Positions 33,301-40,773 of a stretch of DNA of 40,861 bases are shown here, one piece after another. A model generated the notes under the pieces. That model did not search any database, had not been told where the DNA came from, and worked only from the letters and a program-made list of their open reading frames with translations. Source of the DNA: Desulfobacteraceae bacterium. GTDB taxonomy: Bacteria > Desulfobacterota > Desulfobacteria > Desulfobacterales > JAABSP01. Numbering within the stretch: position 1 is the first letter of the stretch; each line of letters begins with the position of its first letter. The DNA lies in contig JAABTM010000009.1 of NCBI GenBank assembly GCA_011389855.1, positions 1-40,861 on the forward strand, written 5' to 3'. The translations under genes and the position numbers were made by a program.

Positions 33301-33387
33301 TGGGAGCTGAAGCTGAACAAGACCCGGCTCCTGGAGAAACTGGCCGGTATGCTGAGATCCGCCGGCGCCAAAGGAGAATCGTCATGA
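30343..33387 (+). CDS. cheA: Hybrid CheA histidine kinase with C-terminal receiver
   Basis: 1014 residues, GTG start overlapping the STAS stop. The HPt domain (1-110) has H49 in GVHSIKGASGFFGF. A second, less conserved domain spans about 135-262. A repeat-coded linker (about 263-307) contains GQRDRGTE units from an octanucleotide tract and an RG-rich stretch from a GGGGGC tract. The dimerisation domain (from about 310) precedes the ATPase core, with HLVRNAVDHGIES (N box, from 427), VDDGRGVD and GRGVGMDVV (from 524). There are two CheW-like domains (about 565-710 and 730-860) and a final receiver with D935 in ILDIVMPKM. It should autophosphorylate in response to the adjacent MCP and pass phosphate to its own receiver, CheB, or the PP2C regulator. 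Confidence 0.92.
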   Translation: MTDFDELLPAFVEESQQHLQVIEPDLLALEKSGENVDPDTVNRIFRGVHSIKGASGFFGFQNIGRLSHVMENSLSLLRDNKIPLTTPLIDALLSGVDALKSMLEDISGSESFDIDSEIAFLKGLIDENAEAPKTVAVYKKPADHQTTGTVPAQFHVPRSEIRRLVEAGQNLYAVKIYLNEDLRKRGRTPYDFINNMETTGEFIDSFLDVESVSGLSDCLENELAFDFLFATDLTPGTIPHALDLPGDRVTVIDLGAVEGKEGKEGTEGQRDRGTEGQRDRGTKAGNEGASEVPGKKEPEGRGRGRGRGHVQAEEKIRVGVNFLNELVNLAGELVLGRNQLLQAALPLVKSTPGLNPVLQHISRVTTEMQEKIMQMRMQPLAIVFDKFQRVVRDLAKKHYKEIRLVASGGDVELDKTIIEGLSDPLTHLVRNAVDHGIESPGDREKAGKPRYGTITLKAFHQGGQVHLTIVDDGRGVDPDFVAGKAVEKGIISREAAAGMSAKDRTRLIFRPGFSTAKEITDLSGRGVGMDVVLTNIEGMGGTADLESAPGQGSTVTLVLPLTLAIVSGLMIESGGQFFILPEVDIDELVRVKPDEIGERIDAVRNAWVLRLRDVLLPLVDLNRLLGLTEPGAGTDLTDRDDPLRIIVVKQGGIRFGLVVDRIVNTEEIVVKPLPRYLKRMACFSGVSILGNGKVSLILDVAGIVKKTAIRRLETIDEEAERAGEQEEGAVAAEVQTLLIFDNDTPERFALPLELISRIEKVSASRIERIKDKQFLQYQGEKLRLVFLEDHLPVTRPERSPDDTIGLIVPKGMAHPMGIVFKEVINTAMAAVELDTASIMAPGLFGAAVIDDRITLLPDMYRLFEMAAPEWYRTEQAPGGVEKKAPRILLAEDTPFFRMVEKDYLASAGYEVLAAENGRQALQILEEEPVDAVILDIVMPKMTGWEVIAAIRSDPRLEKLPVMAVTSLGNEGDLSVVEKGYEAGFDEWELKLNKTRLLEKLAGMLRSAGAKGESS
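31133..31188 (+). repeat. Octanucleotide tandem repeat inside cheA
   Basis: Six perfect GAGGGACA units (31141-31188) preceded by one variant unit (AAGGGACA). Three units equal eight codons and encode the repeating peptide GQRDRGTE. Change by one or two units would shift the cheA frame. Confidence 0.95.
31239..31267 (+). repeat. GGGGGC hexamer repeat inside cheA
   Basis: Four perfect GGGGGC units (31244-31267) after one imperfect unit, encoding alternating Arg-Gly. The unit is a multiple of three, so length changes would only lengthen or shorten the linker. Confidence 0.9.
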
Positions 33388-33875
33388 CCCGACAGATCGC
33401 AACCTTCCACCTGGGCGAGACCCTGATGGGGATCGACATCCTCATGGTCAAGGAGATCAACCGCCAGGTGAACATCAGCCCCATCCCGGACGCCCCGCCC
33501 CAGCTCCGCGGTCTCATGAACCTCCGGGGACGGGTGGTGACGGTCATCGACCTCAACGTCTGCCTGAACCGTTCCCCCACCGGGAACATCGACGCCGCCC
33601 GGCTCCTGATCCTCAAAACCCGGGAGGACATCCAGGACTTCGTGGCCGACGGCCAGCTGGAAGACATGGCCGTGGGCGAGGATATCGTGGGGTTCGTCAT
33701 CGACCGGATGGACGACGTGGCGACCGTGGAGGAGGACGAAATCCTGCCCCCGCCCCCCAACGTCGCCGACATCGGGGAAGACCTGATCCGGGGGGTGATC
33801 AAGCGGGGAAACCGGCTGATCATTTTGCTGGATGTGGCGGCGGTTTTGGAAGATGTGATGGCGGCGGGGAAATGA
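33384..33875 (+). CDS. cheW: CheW-type coupling protein
   Basis: 163 residues. The ATG overlaps the cheA stop (ATGA) and has AAGGAG 7 nt upstream; longer frames beginning inside cheA are rejected. The CheW fold is shown by TFHLGETLMGIDILMVKEIN at the N-terminus, LRGLMNLRGRVVTVIDL (about 42-58) and a closing IKRGNRLIILLDV. It links the MCP to CheA in the signalling array. It contains a slightly long insert around DIQDFVADGQLED. An octanucleotide repeat begins 2 bp after its stop codon. Confidence 0.94.
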   Translation: MTRQIATFHLGETLMGIDILMVKEINRQVNISPIPDAPPQLRGLMNLRGRVVTVIDLNVCLNRSPTGNIDAARLLILKTREDIQDFVADGQLEDMAVGEDIVGFVIDRMDDVATVEEDEILPPPPNVADIGEDLIRGVIKRGNRLIILLDVAAVLEDVMAAGK

Positions 33876-33876
33876 T

Positions 33877-33937
33877 GAGGGACAGAGGGACAGAGGGACA
33901 GAGGGACAGAGGGACAGAGGGACAGAGGGACAGAGGG
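33877..33937 (+). repeat. Octanucleotide repeat between cheW and mcp
   Basis: Seven perfect GAGGGACA units (33877-33932) plus a partial one. Same unit and orientation as in cheA. It fills most of the 100-bp gap. Confidence 0.95.
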
Positions 33938-33975
33938 TGGGCGGGCAGACCGATCTATAGAACGGAGAAGAGAGC

Positions 33976-36279
33976 ATGATCAGAGCGTTCATGAACCTGA
34001 AAGTCGGCATGAAGATCGGCATCACTTTCGCACTGGTGCTGGGCCTCGGCGTCGTCCTCGGCGGCGTCGCCCTTCTGGACATCCGGGAGGTGCGGAAGCA
34101 ATCTCAAAAACTGGCCCGGGAATACGCGCCGGAGGTGGCGGAATCCGGCCATGTGGAGCGCCACAGCCTGCTGACCATGTACAACATTCGGGGGTACGCC
34201 CTGAGCGGGGACGAAACCTATCTGACCCGGGGCCGCGAATACCTGGCCCAGGTCCGGGACGATCTGAAGGACGCCCAATCCCTGGCCCAGCAGTACGAAG
34301 ACCTGGCCCAACTCCGGGAGCCTCTCAGCGATGCCCGGATCGCCGTGGACACCTATGAGGGGCTTGTGGAACGGACGGTCGCCTTCAACCGCGCCATTTC
34401 GGGCAACCGGGAAACGCTGGATGCGGCCGCCGACCGCTATGTGACCAACATCCGCGAGTTCATCGGCCAACAGACCGAGTCCCTGGCCCGGGATATCCGG
34501 GCCGGCGCCCTCGGCGAAACCCTGCTGGAACGGCTGGAACGGGTCCGCCTTCTCCAGCGAATCATGGAGGAGGGCAACGCCATCCGCGTCGCCAACTTCA
34601 AGGCCCAGACCAGGCGGAACTACGAAGCAATCCGGGAGATCCTCAAGGATTTCGACGCCATCCGGAACCTCCTGGAACAGCTCCGGGCCATCACCCTGGA
34701 CGCCGAAGGACTGCGCCGGATCGACGTCGTCGCCGACGCCGCCGGCAATTACCGGACCGTTATGGAAAAGCTTCTCGACAACCGGCTGGCCATCGAATCC
34801 CTCAACACGGAGCGGGACGCGGTGGCCAAAGGGCTGCTCGACATCGCCCAGGACGTCTTCGTCACCGGCATGGACCGGATGATCGCCGTGGCGGCCGACA
34901 CCGATGCGCTGCTGTCCAGAACCGTGACGGTCTCCTTTTTCGGATTGATCGTCGGGGTCCTTCTGGCCGCGGCCGTGGTGGTTTTTCTCACCCGGCTGAT
35001 CACGCGGCCCATCCGACAGGTCATGGAGGCGACCAAACGGTTCGGCGACGGAGACCTCACCGCCGCGGTGTCCGTCGAATCGGAGGACGAGATCGGCCAG
35101 ATGGCGGGGAACCTCAACCGCTCCATCGGCAACCTGCGCGCCCTCATGCAGGAAATGGCCGACGCCGCCAACACCCTTTCCAGCGCGTCCGAGGAACTCT
35201 CCTCGGTTTCCAGCGATATGGCGGCCTCGGCCGAGGAGATGAACGCCCAGGCGGGCACCGTGGCCGCGGCTTCGGAAGAGGTCAGCGCCAGCGTGGGGAC
35301 CGTGGCCTCGGCCGCCGAGGAGGCCAGCGCCTCGGTGTCGAGCATCGCCTCCATGACCGAAGAGATGTCTTCGACCTTCGGGAACGTGTCCGGCGCCGGC
35401 CGGAAGACCGCCGACAACGTGACGGCCATGGCCCGGTCCAGCGAAGACATCTCGTCCCAGGTCAACAGCGTGGCCTCGGCCGCCGAGGAGATGACCACGT
35501 CGCTGAACGAGGTGGCCAAAAACACGGCCCAGGCCAGCCGGATCTCCCAGAACGCCAAATCCCGCACCGACGTCATCAACAGCCGCATCGACGCCCTGGT
35601 CGCCGCCTCCAAACAGATCGGCAAGGTGGTGGGGGTCATCAAGGACATCGCCGACCAGACCAATATGCTGGCCCTGAACGCCACCATCGAGGCGGCCGGC
35701 GCCGGGGACGCCGGCAAGGGGTTCGCCGTGGTGGCGGGCGAGGTCAAGGAACTCGCCCGGCAGTCGGCCGACGCCACCGACGAGATCGCCGACCAGATCG
35801 ATCAGATCCAGCGCTCCACCGACGACGCCGTGTCCGCCATCGAAGAGATCAACAAGATCATCGGCGAGATAGCCGGCATCAACGAGATGATCGCCTCCTC
35901 CTCGGAGGAACAGACCGCCACCGCCTCCGAAATCTCCAAATCGGTGGCCGGGGCCGCCGTCACCGTAAAAGAAGTCGCTGAAAACGCGGGTGAATCGGCT
36001 GATCTGGTGGGGGAAATCGCCCGCTCCATCGACGAGGCATCCAAAACCGCCGCCGAAGTGGCCCGCAACATCGACGAACTCCTCAACGGGGTCAAAGAGG
36101 TGGCCCGATCCTCGGACGAGGCGGCCCGGGGCGTCAACGACATCTCCAAAAACATCCAGAACATCAGCCAGGCGTCCCGGCAAACCGCCTCCGGCGCCGC
36201 CCAGACCGACCAGTCCTCCAAAGAGCTGGCTGAAATGGCTTCGAAATTGTCGCGGTTGGTGGGGCGGTTTAAATTGTAG
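33976..36279 (+). CDS. Methyl-accepting chemotaxis protein
   Basis: 767 residues, ATG with GGAG 8 nt upstream. Membrane helix 1 (about 11-33) and helix 2 (about 317-338, [20 protein letters not shown]) enclose a sensor domain of about 280 residues that is mostly helical, a size fitting a helical bimodular type sensor. HAMP follows (about 339-392, [20 protein letters not shown]). The cytoplasmic signalling hairpin tip contains [14 protein letters not shown] and [20 protein letters not shown] (about 558-595), the CheA/CheW contact region. Many Ala/Ser/Glu heptads provide the methylation helices. There is no C-terminal CheR-tethering pentapeptide. The ligand is unknown. The stop codon abuts another octanucleotide tract, and the gene is thus bracketed by direct repeats. 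Confidence 0.94.
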   Translation: MIRAFMNLKVGMKIGITFALVLGLGVVLGGVALLDIREVRKQSQKLAREYAPEVAESGHVERHSLLTMYNIRGYALSGDETYLTRGREYLAQVRDDLKDAQSLAQQYEDLAQLREPLSDARIAVDTYEGLVERTVAFNRAISGNRETLDAAADRYVTNIREFIGQQTESLARDIRAGALGETLLERLERVRLLQRIMEEGNAIRVANFKAQTRRNYEAIREILKDFDAIRNLLEQLRAITLDAEGLRRIDVVADAAGNYRTVMEKLLDNRLAIESLNTERDAVAKGLLDIAQDVFVTGMDRMIAVAADTDALLSRTVTVSFFGLIVGVLLAAAVVVFLTRLITRPIRQVMEATKRFGDGDLTAAVSVESEDEIGQMAGNLNRSIGNLRALMQEMADAANTLSSASEELSSVSSDMAASAEEMNAQAGTVAAASEEVSASVGTVASAAEEASASVSSIASMTEEMSSTFGNVSGAGRKTADNVTAMARSSEDISSQVNSVASAAEEMTTSLNEVAKNTAQASRISQNAKSRTDVINSRIDALVAASKQIGKVVGVIKDIADQTNMLALNATIEAAGAGDAGKGFAVVAGEVKELARQSADATDEIADQIDQIQRSTDDAVSAIEEINKIIGEIAGINEMIASSSEEQTATASEISKSVAGAAVTVKEVAENAGESADLVGEIARSIDEASKTAAEVARNIDELLNGVKEVARSSDEAARGVNDISKNIQNISQASRQTASGAAQTDQSSKELAEMASKLSRLVGRFKL

Positions 36280-36302
36280 AGGGACAGAGGGACAGAGGGA
36301 CA
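36279..36302 (+). repeat. Octanucleotide repeat at the mcp stop codon
   Basis: Three GAGGGACA units; the first G is the last base of the mcp TAG. Same orientation as the tract upstream of mcp. Confidence 0.93.
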
Positions 36303-36390
36303 GAGGGGGAAAACCCCGTATCGCAATAGATAGCGAGACTGAAACCCTAAAAACCAGCTCAGTAATATTGATAATGCGTTGGTCCGCCTG

Positions 36391-36416
36391 TAGGGGCGAA
36401 AAATTTTTCGCCCCTG
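36391..36416. repeat. 26-bp palindrome, copy 2
   Basis: TAGGGGCGAAAAA followed by its complement, with one terminal mismatch. Nearly identical to 10153-10178. It lies in the 425-bp mcp-cheB gap, which otherwise holds only repeats. Confidence 0.85.
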
Positions 36417-36477
36417 CGACAATGACGAAATGCCGCATCCTCATTATCTATTGGCTATTGGAAAGAATGTATTGTTT

Positions 36478-36612
36478 TTGATCATCGTTTCGGCCATACA
36501 CCTGCCTGCGCCCCTTCAGGGCGCATTGGTTGGTCGTCCCACCCTGGGGTTGAAACCCCAGGCTATATACCGTTGCCGCTCCGCGGCATCCATTGGCCAA
36601 AACGATGATCAA
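36478..36612. mobile_element. 135-bp hairpin-rich element with 19-bp terminal inverted repeats
   Basis: The ends TTGATCATCGTTTCGGCCA (36478-36496) and TGGCCAAAACGATGATCAA (36594-36612) are inverted repeats with one mismatch. Inside are the palindromes GCCCCTTCAGGGC, CCTGGGG-TTGAAA-CCCCAGG and CCGCTCCGCGG. No coding capacity. Similar motifs occur at 8441-8516. Confidence 0.78.
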
Positions 36613-36615
36613 GAA

Positions 36616-36679
36616 TGTCCCTCTGTCCCTCTGTCCCTCTGTCCCTCTGTCCCTCTGTCCTTCTGTCCCTCTGCCCTTC
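36616..36679 (-). repeat. Octanucleotide repeat upstream of cheB, opposite orientation
   Basis: Five perfect TGTCCCTC units (36616-36655) then three variants (TGTCCTTC, TGTCCCTC, TGCCCTTC). This is the reverse complement of the unit found in cheA and around mcp. It ends about 15 bp before the cheB ribosome site. Confidence 0.93.
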
Positions 36680-36704
36680 TGCACCCTTTCATTAAGGAAA
36701 ACAT

Positions 36705-37859
36705 TTGGAAAAAGACCTTAAAATCCTGGTAGTAGACGACACGGTGACTGATCGGCAGATTCTGTCCAAGGTTATCGGCGACATCGACAGGGTCGAGCTG
36801 GCGGGGGTGGCGTCCAGCGGAAAGCTCGCACTTTCCAAAATCGACGCCAAAAAACCCGATCTGGTGCTGCTGGACGTCAACATGCCCGACATGGACGGCC
36901 TGGAGACCCTCAAACGGATCAAAGAGCGCCATCCCGACGTCGACGTGGTCATGGTCAGCGGCGTGGGCCGGGAGATGGCCCGGATCACGGTCAAGGCCCT
37001 GGAATCGGGGGCACTGGATTTCATCTCCAAGCCCCGGGGGGCGTCGGCCGCGGCGAATGCGGGCGAACTCCGCCAGTCTCTATCCGGGCTCATTTCCATG
37101 GCCCGGACCCGGAAATACTCCAGGCAGATCAAGGGGATCGCCAACGGCCGGACCGCTGTTCCGGTTCCGCAGCCGGCCTTCCGTCCCTTGGTCAAGCCTC
37201 CCCCGCCCGCGCCAGTCGTTCCGACGGAGAAAACGCCGACGCCCATCCTCAAACGGCCCGACCGAAAGCCGGGGCGCATCGACCTGGTGGCCATCGGGGT
37301 CTCCACGGGCGGGCCCAACGCCCTCCAGGAGGTCGTTCCCAAACTGAAGAACGATTTTCCCCTGCCCATCCTGGTGGTGCAGCACATGCCCGCCATATTC
37401 ACCGCCTCCCTGGCGGCCCGGCTCGACAGCATCTCGGCCATCCGGGTGGTGGAGGGGTCCGACGGCGGGGCCATCGGCCGGGGCGCCCTGTACATCGCGC
37501 CCGGGGGCCGCCACATGGTGGTCCGGCGAAACCCCGGCGACCGCCGGGTGCTGGCCCTGACCGATTCCCCGCCCGTCAACAGCTGCCGTCCGTCGGTGGA
37601 CGTCCTGTTCCGCTCCCTGGCCATGACCTACGGCGGCCACGTGCTGATGGTCATCCTCACGGGCATGGGCTGCGACGGACTGGCGGGGGTGACGGCCGTC
37701 CGGCGCAAGGGCGGATACGCCATCGTCCAGGATGAAAAAAGCAGCGTGATCTGGGGCATGCCCGGCGCGGTGGCGGAGGCGGACCAGGCCGACGAGATCG
37801 TGCCCCTCTCCCGGATGGCGGCCCGGATTAACGAGATCGTGGACAAAGGCCATATTTGA
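36705..37859 (+). CDS. cheB: CheB protein-glutamate methylesterase
   Basis: 384 residues, TTG start with AAGGA 6 nt upstream. The receiver domain (about 5-120) has D11/D12 and acceptor D57 in LLDVNMPDMDG. A Pro-rich linker (about 150-185) leads to the methylesterase domain with catalytic S200 (IGVSTGGPNAL), H227 (VQHMPA) and D324 (GMGCDGLAG). It removes methyl groups from the MCP when phosphorylated by CheA. The gene is separated from mcp by 425 bp of repeat elements, so it may depend on read-through. Its stop overlaps the cheR start (TGATG). Confidence 0.95.
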   Translation: MEKDLKILVVDDTVTDRQILSKVIGDIDRVELAGVASSGKLALSKIDAKKPDLVLLDVNMPDMDGLETLKRIKERHPDVDVVMVSGVGREMARITVKALESGALDFISKPRGASAAANAGELRQSLSGLISMARTRKYSRQIKGIANGRTAVPVPQPAFRPLVKPPPPAPVVPTEKTPTPILKRPDRKPGRIDLVAIGVSTGGPNALQEVVPKLKNDFPLPILVVQHMPAIFTASLAARLDSISAIRVVEGSDGGAIGRGALYIAPGGRHMVVRRNPGDRRVLALTDSPPVNSCRPSVDVLFRSLAMTYGGHVLMVILTGMGCDGLAGVTAVRRKGGYAIVQDEKSSVIWGMPGAVAEADQADEIVPLSRMAARINEIVDKGHI

Positions 37860-38746
37860 TGCTGAAGATCAACGCGCCCGAATATGTCCTCATGACCCGG
37901 TACATCGAGGAACATTGCGGCATCCACCTGGAAAAAGACAAGGAGTACCTCATCGAGTCGCGCCTTTCCGACCTGTTGGCGGAAACCGGCTGTCGGTCCT
38001 TCCAGGAGTTCCATTTCAAGGCCCGGACCGATCCCACCGGCCGGTTGCGGGACCGGATCATCGACGCCATGACCACCAACGAGACCTCCTGGTTCCGGGA
38101 CGGAAGCGTCTGGGAATACATGGAGACGGCGGCCGTGCCCGATCTTCTGGACCGGGCGGCCCGGACCGGGACGGTGCGGATCTGGTCGGCGGCCTCGGCC
38201 ACGGGGCAGGAGGCTTATTCCTTAATGATGCTCCTGGACGAGGCGGCCCGGCGGCGGGGGGCGCCGTCCCTGCTGGACCGGATCGAGATCCTGGCCACGG
38301 ACATCTCCACCACCGCCCTGGCCACGGCGGTGGCCGGCCGGTACGACGCCATCGCCATCAACCGGGGACTTCCCGAGGAGAAACGCCGGAAATACTTTAC
38401 CCAGGAGGGGCCGTCATGGGTCTTTGACGAACGGCTGCGAAGCCGGGTCCGGTTCAAGAAATTCAACCTCCAGGACCCTTTCATTTTTCCCTACCGTTTC
38501 GACCTGATCCTTTGCCGGTACGTCTCCATCTATTTCTCGGAGTCCTTCAAGCGGGCCATGTTCTCCAAACTGGCCAACGTGCTCAAGCCTGGCGGGGTGC
38601 TCATCCTGGGGGCCACGGAGTCGCTGCGGGAGTTTTCGGACGAATTCGACATCGCCTATCATAAAAACGCGGTCATCAACACAAAAAAAATCCCGGGACT
38701 GAACCACCCCGGCAAAGAGAGAGAAATAGGGTATGGATATGGATAA
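37859..38746 (+). CDS. cheR: CheR protein-glutamate methyltransferase
   Basis: 295 residues from the ATG at 37859, coupled to cheB by TGATG. The N-terminal helical CheR domain (about 1-75) is followed by an S-adenosylmethionine-binding methyltransferase fold. Motifs are TTNETSWFRDGSVWEYM (about 73-89), VRIWSAASATGQEAYSLMML (about 106-125), ILATDIST and FDLILCRYVSIYF (about 217-229), with LKPGGVLILGATESL near the end. It methylates glutamates on the MCP for adaptation. Its last 14 bp overlap the start of the ETF:quinone oxidoreductase gene. Confidence 0.95.
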   Translation: MLKINAPEYVLMTRYIEEHCGIHLEKDKEYLIESRLSDLLAETGCRSFQEFHFKARTDPTGRLRDRIIDAMTTNETSWFRDGSVWEYMETAAVPDLLDRAARTGTVRIWSAASATGQEAYSLMMLLDEAARRRGAPSLLDRIEILATDISTTALATAVAGRYDAIAINRGLPEEKRRKYFTQEGPSWVFDERLRSRVRFKKFNLQDPFIFPYRFDLILCRYVSIYFSESFKRAMFSKLANVLKPGGVLILGATESLREFSDEFDIAYHKNAVINTKKIPGLNHPGKEREIGYGYG

Positions 38747-40403
38747 TGAACGCGAAAAGATCGACTTCGACATTCTCTTCGTGGGCGGGGGACCCGCCTC
38801 TCTGGCCGGCGCCATCCGGGTCATGCGGGGAGCGGCGGAAAAAGGACTGGAATTGGAGGTCGCCGTCATCGAAAAAGGCGCGGAAATCGGCTCCCACGCC
38901 CTGAGCGGGGCGATTCTCAATCCCCGGGCCCTCCGGGAACTGATGCCCGATTACCAGGAAAAAGGCTGTCCCATCGAAACCACCGTCCGGGGGGACGGGT
39001 TTTATTTTCTCACGGCCAATAAAAGTCTGAAAATGCCCATGACGCCCCGGCACATGCACAACGCCGGGTTCCATGTGGTCAGCCTGTCGAAACTGACCCG
39101 GTGGCTGGCCGAAATCGCCGAGGAGATGGGCGTCAACATCTTTCCCGGATTTTCGGGCAAGGAGGTTCTCTACGGGCCGGACGGAAAGACGGTGGCCGGG
39201 GTCCGCACCGGGGACCAGGGGATCGGCAAGGACGGGGAAAAAAAGCCCAATTTCGAGCCGGGCATCGACCTCATGGCCAGGGCCACGATCTTCGGGGAGG
39301 GCGCCCGGGGAAGCCTCACGGCGGACGCGGCCAAAAAACTGGGCCTTTTCGACGGAAAGCTGCCCCAGGTCTTTGAGACGGGCATTAAAGAGGTGATCCA
39401 GTTGCCCGAGGACAACGGGTTTGTGGGCAGGCCGGTCAACGACCTCCACACGTTGGGCTACCCGCTGGATCTCTCCACCCCCGGCGGCGGGTTCATCTAC
39501 GAGATGGCCGACAACCGGGTCTCGGTCGGGTTCCTGGTGGGACTCGCCTACCGGAACGCCAAGCTGGACCTCTATGACGAGTTCATCAAATTCAAGGCCC
39601 ACCCCTTCGTGGCCGACATCATCCGGGGCGGGACCGTGGTGGAGCAGGGGGCGCGGACGGTGAGCACCGGCGGCTATTACACCATGCCGGAATTGGCGGT
39701 GAACGGGGCCATGTTCGTGGGCGGGTGCGCCGGCATGCAGAACACGCCGGGTCTCAAAGGAATCCACTTGGCCATGAAAAGCGGGATGCTGGCCGCCGAC
39801 GCGGCCCTGGCGGCCGTGGAAGCCGACCGGTTCGACAAGGAGACCCTGTCGGCGTATCCCGAGAGCCTGTCCGACAGTTGGGCCGTGGACGAACTCTACG
39901 AAGGACGCAATTTCGCCCAAGCCCTGGGGAGAAAGAGCCCCGTCAAATGGGTCCACCTCGGCGCCCAGTACATCACCAGGGGCCGGGGGATTCTGGACCC
40001 CATGCCCATGGAACCCGACGCCCGGACCCTGGAACCGGCGAAAGCCGGGGAACCGGAACAGCCCGACAAGGCGATCTACGACGGCACGCTGTATGTGGAC
40101 AAACTCACCGGCGTCTACCTGTCCAAAACCCAGCACCGGGAAGACCAGCCCTCCCACCTCATCGTCCACGACACGCACTTGTGCGTCACGAAATGCTGGG
40201 GAACCTATGCCAGCCCCTGCACCCGGTTCTGCCCCGGCCAGGTCTACGAAATGGAGACCGACGAGACGACCGGTGAACGAAAACTGAAGCTCAACCCCTC
40301 CAACTGCCTCCACTGCAAAACCTGCGACATCAAAGACCCCTACGACAACATCACCTGGACCTGCCCGGAAGGGGGGGATGGGCCGAATTATACGGTGGTG
40401 TGA
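38733..40403 (+). CDS. Electron-transfer flavoprotein:quinone oxidoreductase
   Basis: 556 residues, full length for ETF-QO. The FAD motif is ILFVGGGPASLAGAIRV (about 14-30), with EKGAEIGSHALSGAI after it. The central GGFIYEMADNRVSVGF and the quinone-side segment GTVVEQGARTVSTGGYY lead to CAGMQNTPGLKGIHLAMKSG. The C-terminal [4Fe-4S] domain contains CWGTYASPCTRFCPG and CLHCKTCD (about 485-535). It passes electrons from ETF, reduced by acyl-CoA dehydrogenases, to the quinone pool at the membrane. The ATG lies inside the end of cheR (14-bp overlap), so it belongs to the chemosensory transcript, an unexpected location. Confidence 0.93.
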   Translation: MDMDNEREKIDFDILFVGGGPASLAGAIRVMRGAAEKGLELEVAVIEKGAEIGSHALSGAILNPRALRELMPDYQEKGCPIETTVRGDGFYFLTANKSLKMPMTPRHMHNAGFHVVSLSKLTRWLAEIAEEMGVNIFPGFSGKEVLYGPDGKTVAGVRTGDQGIGKDGEKKPNFEPGIDLMARATIFGEGARGSLTADAAKKLGLFDGKLPQVFETGIKEVIQLPEDNGFVGRPVNDLHTLGYPLDLSTPGGGFIYEMADNRVSVGFLVGLAYRNAKLDLYDEFIKFKAHPFVADIIRGGTVVEQGARTVSTGGYYTMPELAVNGAMFVGGCAGMQNTPGLKGIHLAMKSGMLAADAALAAVEADRFDKETLSAYPESLSDSWAVDELYEGRNFAQALGRKSPVKWVHLGAQYITRGRGILDPMPMEPDARTLEPAKAGEPEQPDKAIYDGTLYVDKLTGVYLSKTQHREDQPSHLIVHDTHLCVTKCWGTYASPCTRFCPGQVYEMETDETTGERKLKLNPSNCLHCKTCDIKDPYDNITWTCPEGGDGPNYTVV

Positions 40404-40494
40404 GATGTCAGGGGATCGGAGTTCGGAGCACCGCCTTCAGGCGGCGCTTACAGTCAAACGCGGCGATTGGAGAGCAAAAAGTCGATGGTTATTT
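40404..40494. other. Intergenic region with a short hairpin
   Basis: The gap between the ETF-QO stop and the convergent antitoxin gene contains AGCACCGCC-TTCA-GGCGGCGCTT (about 40427-40450), a short stem with one mismatch. It may act as a terminator for both sides, although no T run follows. Confidence 0.4.
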
Positions 40495-40773
40495 TTATTT
40501 TTCGTCTTTTTCTCCATGATTTTCAAGCGATTCCCAGAAATCATCGTGCTGGATGCCGCCAGTCTTTTCAATGCGTTTGTCCGCCTCGTTTATCAATTTC
40601 CGGAATTTTGGGTTATATGCCAGTGACAGGCGCTCCATATCGTCTTTTTCGGAAATGGGCAGCAATACGGCAACAGGCTTGCCGCCTTCGACTATTATGA
40701 CCGGATGCTCTTTACTTTCTTTTATGTAGCCTTTAAAATTTTTGCTGACATTTGAAATAGTTGCGGTATTCAT
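40495..40773 (-). CDS. Phd/YefM-family antitoxin
   Basis: 92 residues, ATG with GGAG 8 nt upstream. The N-terminal part (NTATISNVSKNFKGYIKESK, then PVIIVEGGKPVAVLLPI) is the Phd/YefM DNA-binding fold. The C-terminal tail (about 60-92, acidic) is the region that normally wraps around the toxin. It overlaps the end of an upstream gene by ATGA. The sequence suggests a type II toxin-antitoxin module with the toxin gene first. Confidence 0.85.
   Translation of the reverse strand: MNTATISNVSKNFKGYIKESKEHPVIIVEGGKPVAVLLPISEKDDMERLSLAYNPKFRKLINEADKRIEKTGGIQHDDFWESLENHGEKDEK

Noticed and set aside
32949-33383. Long upstream extension of the cheW frame
   Set aside because: It is an out-of-frame reading of the cheA receiver domain; the internal ATG at 33384 has a ribosome site and starts a normal CheW.
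33955-36444. 829-codon frame opposite mcp
   Set aside because: Glycine/histidine/valine-rich shadow caused by codon bias; the sense frame is an obvious MCP.
36430-36732. 100-codon plus-strand frame between mcp and cheB
   Set aside because: It reads through the inverted-repeat element and the octamer tract (repeating CPSVPLSL), with no ribosome site.
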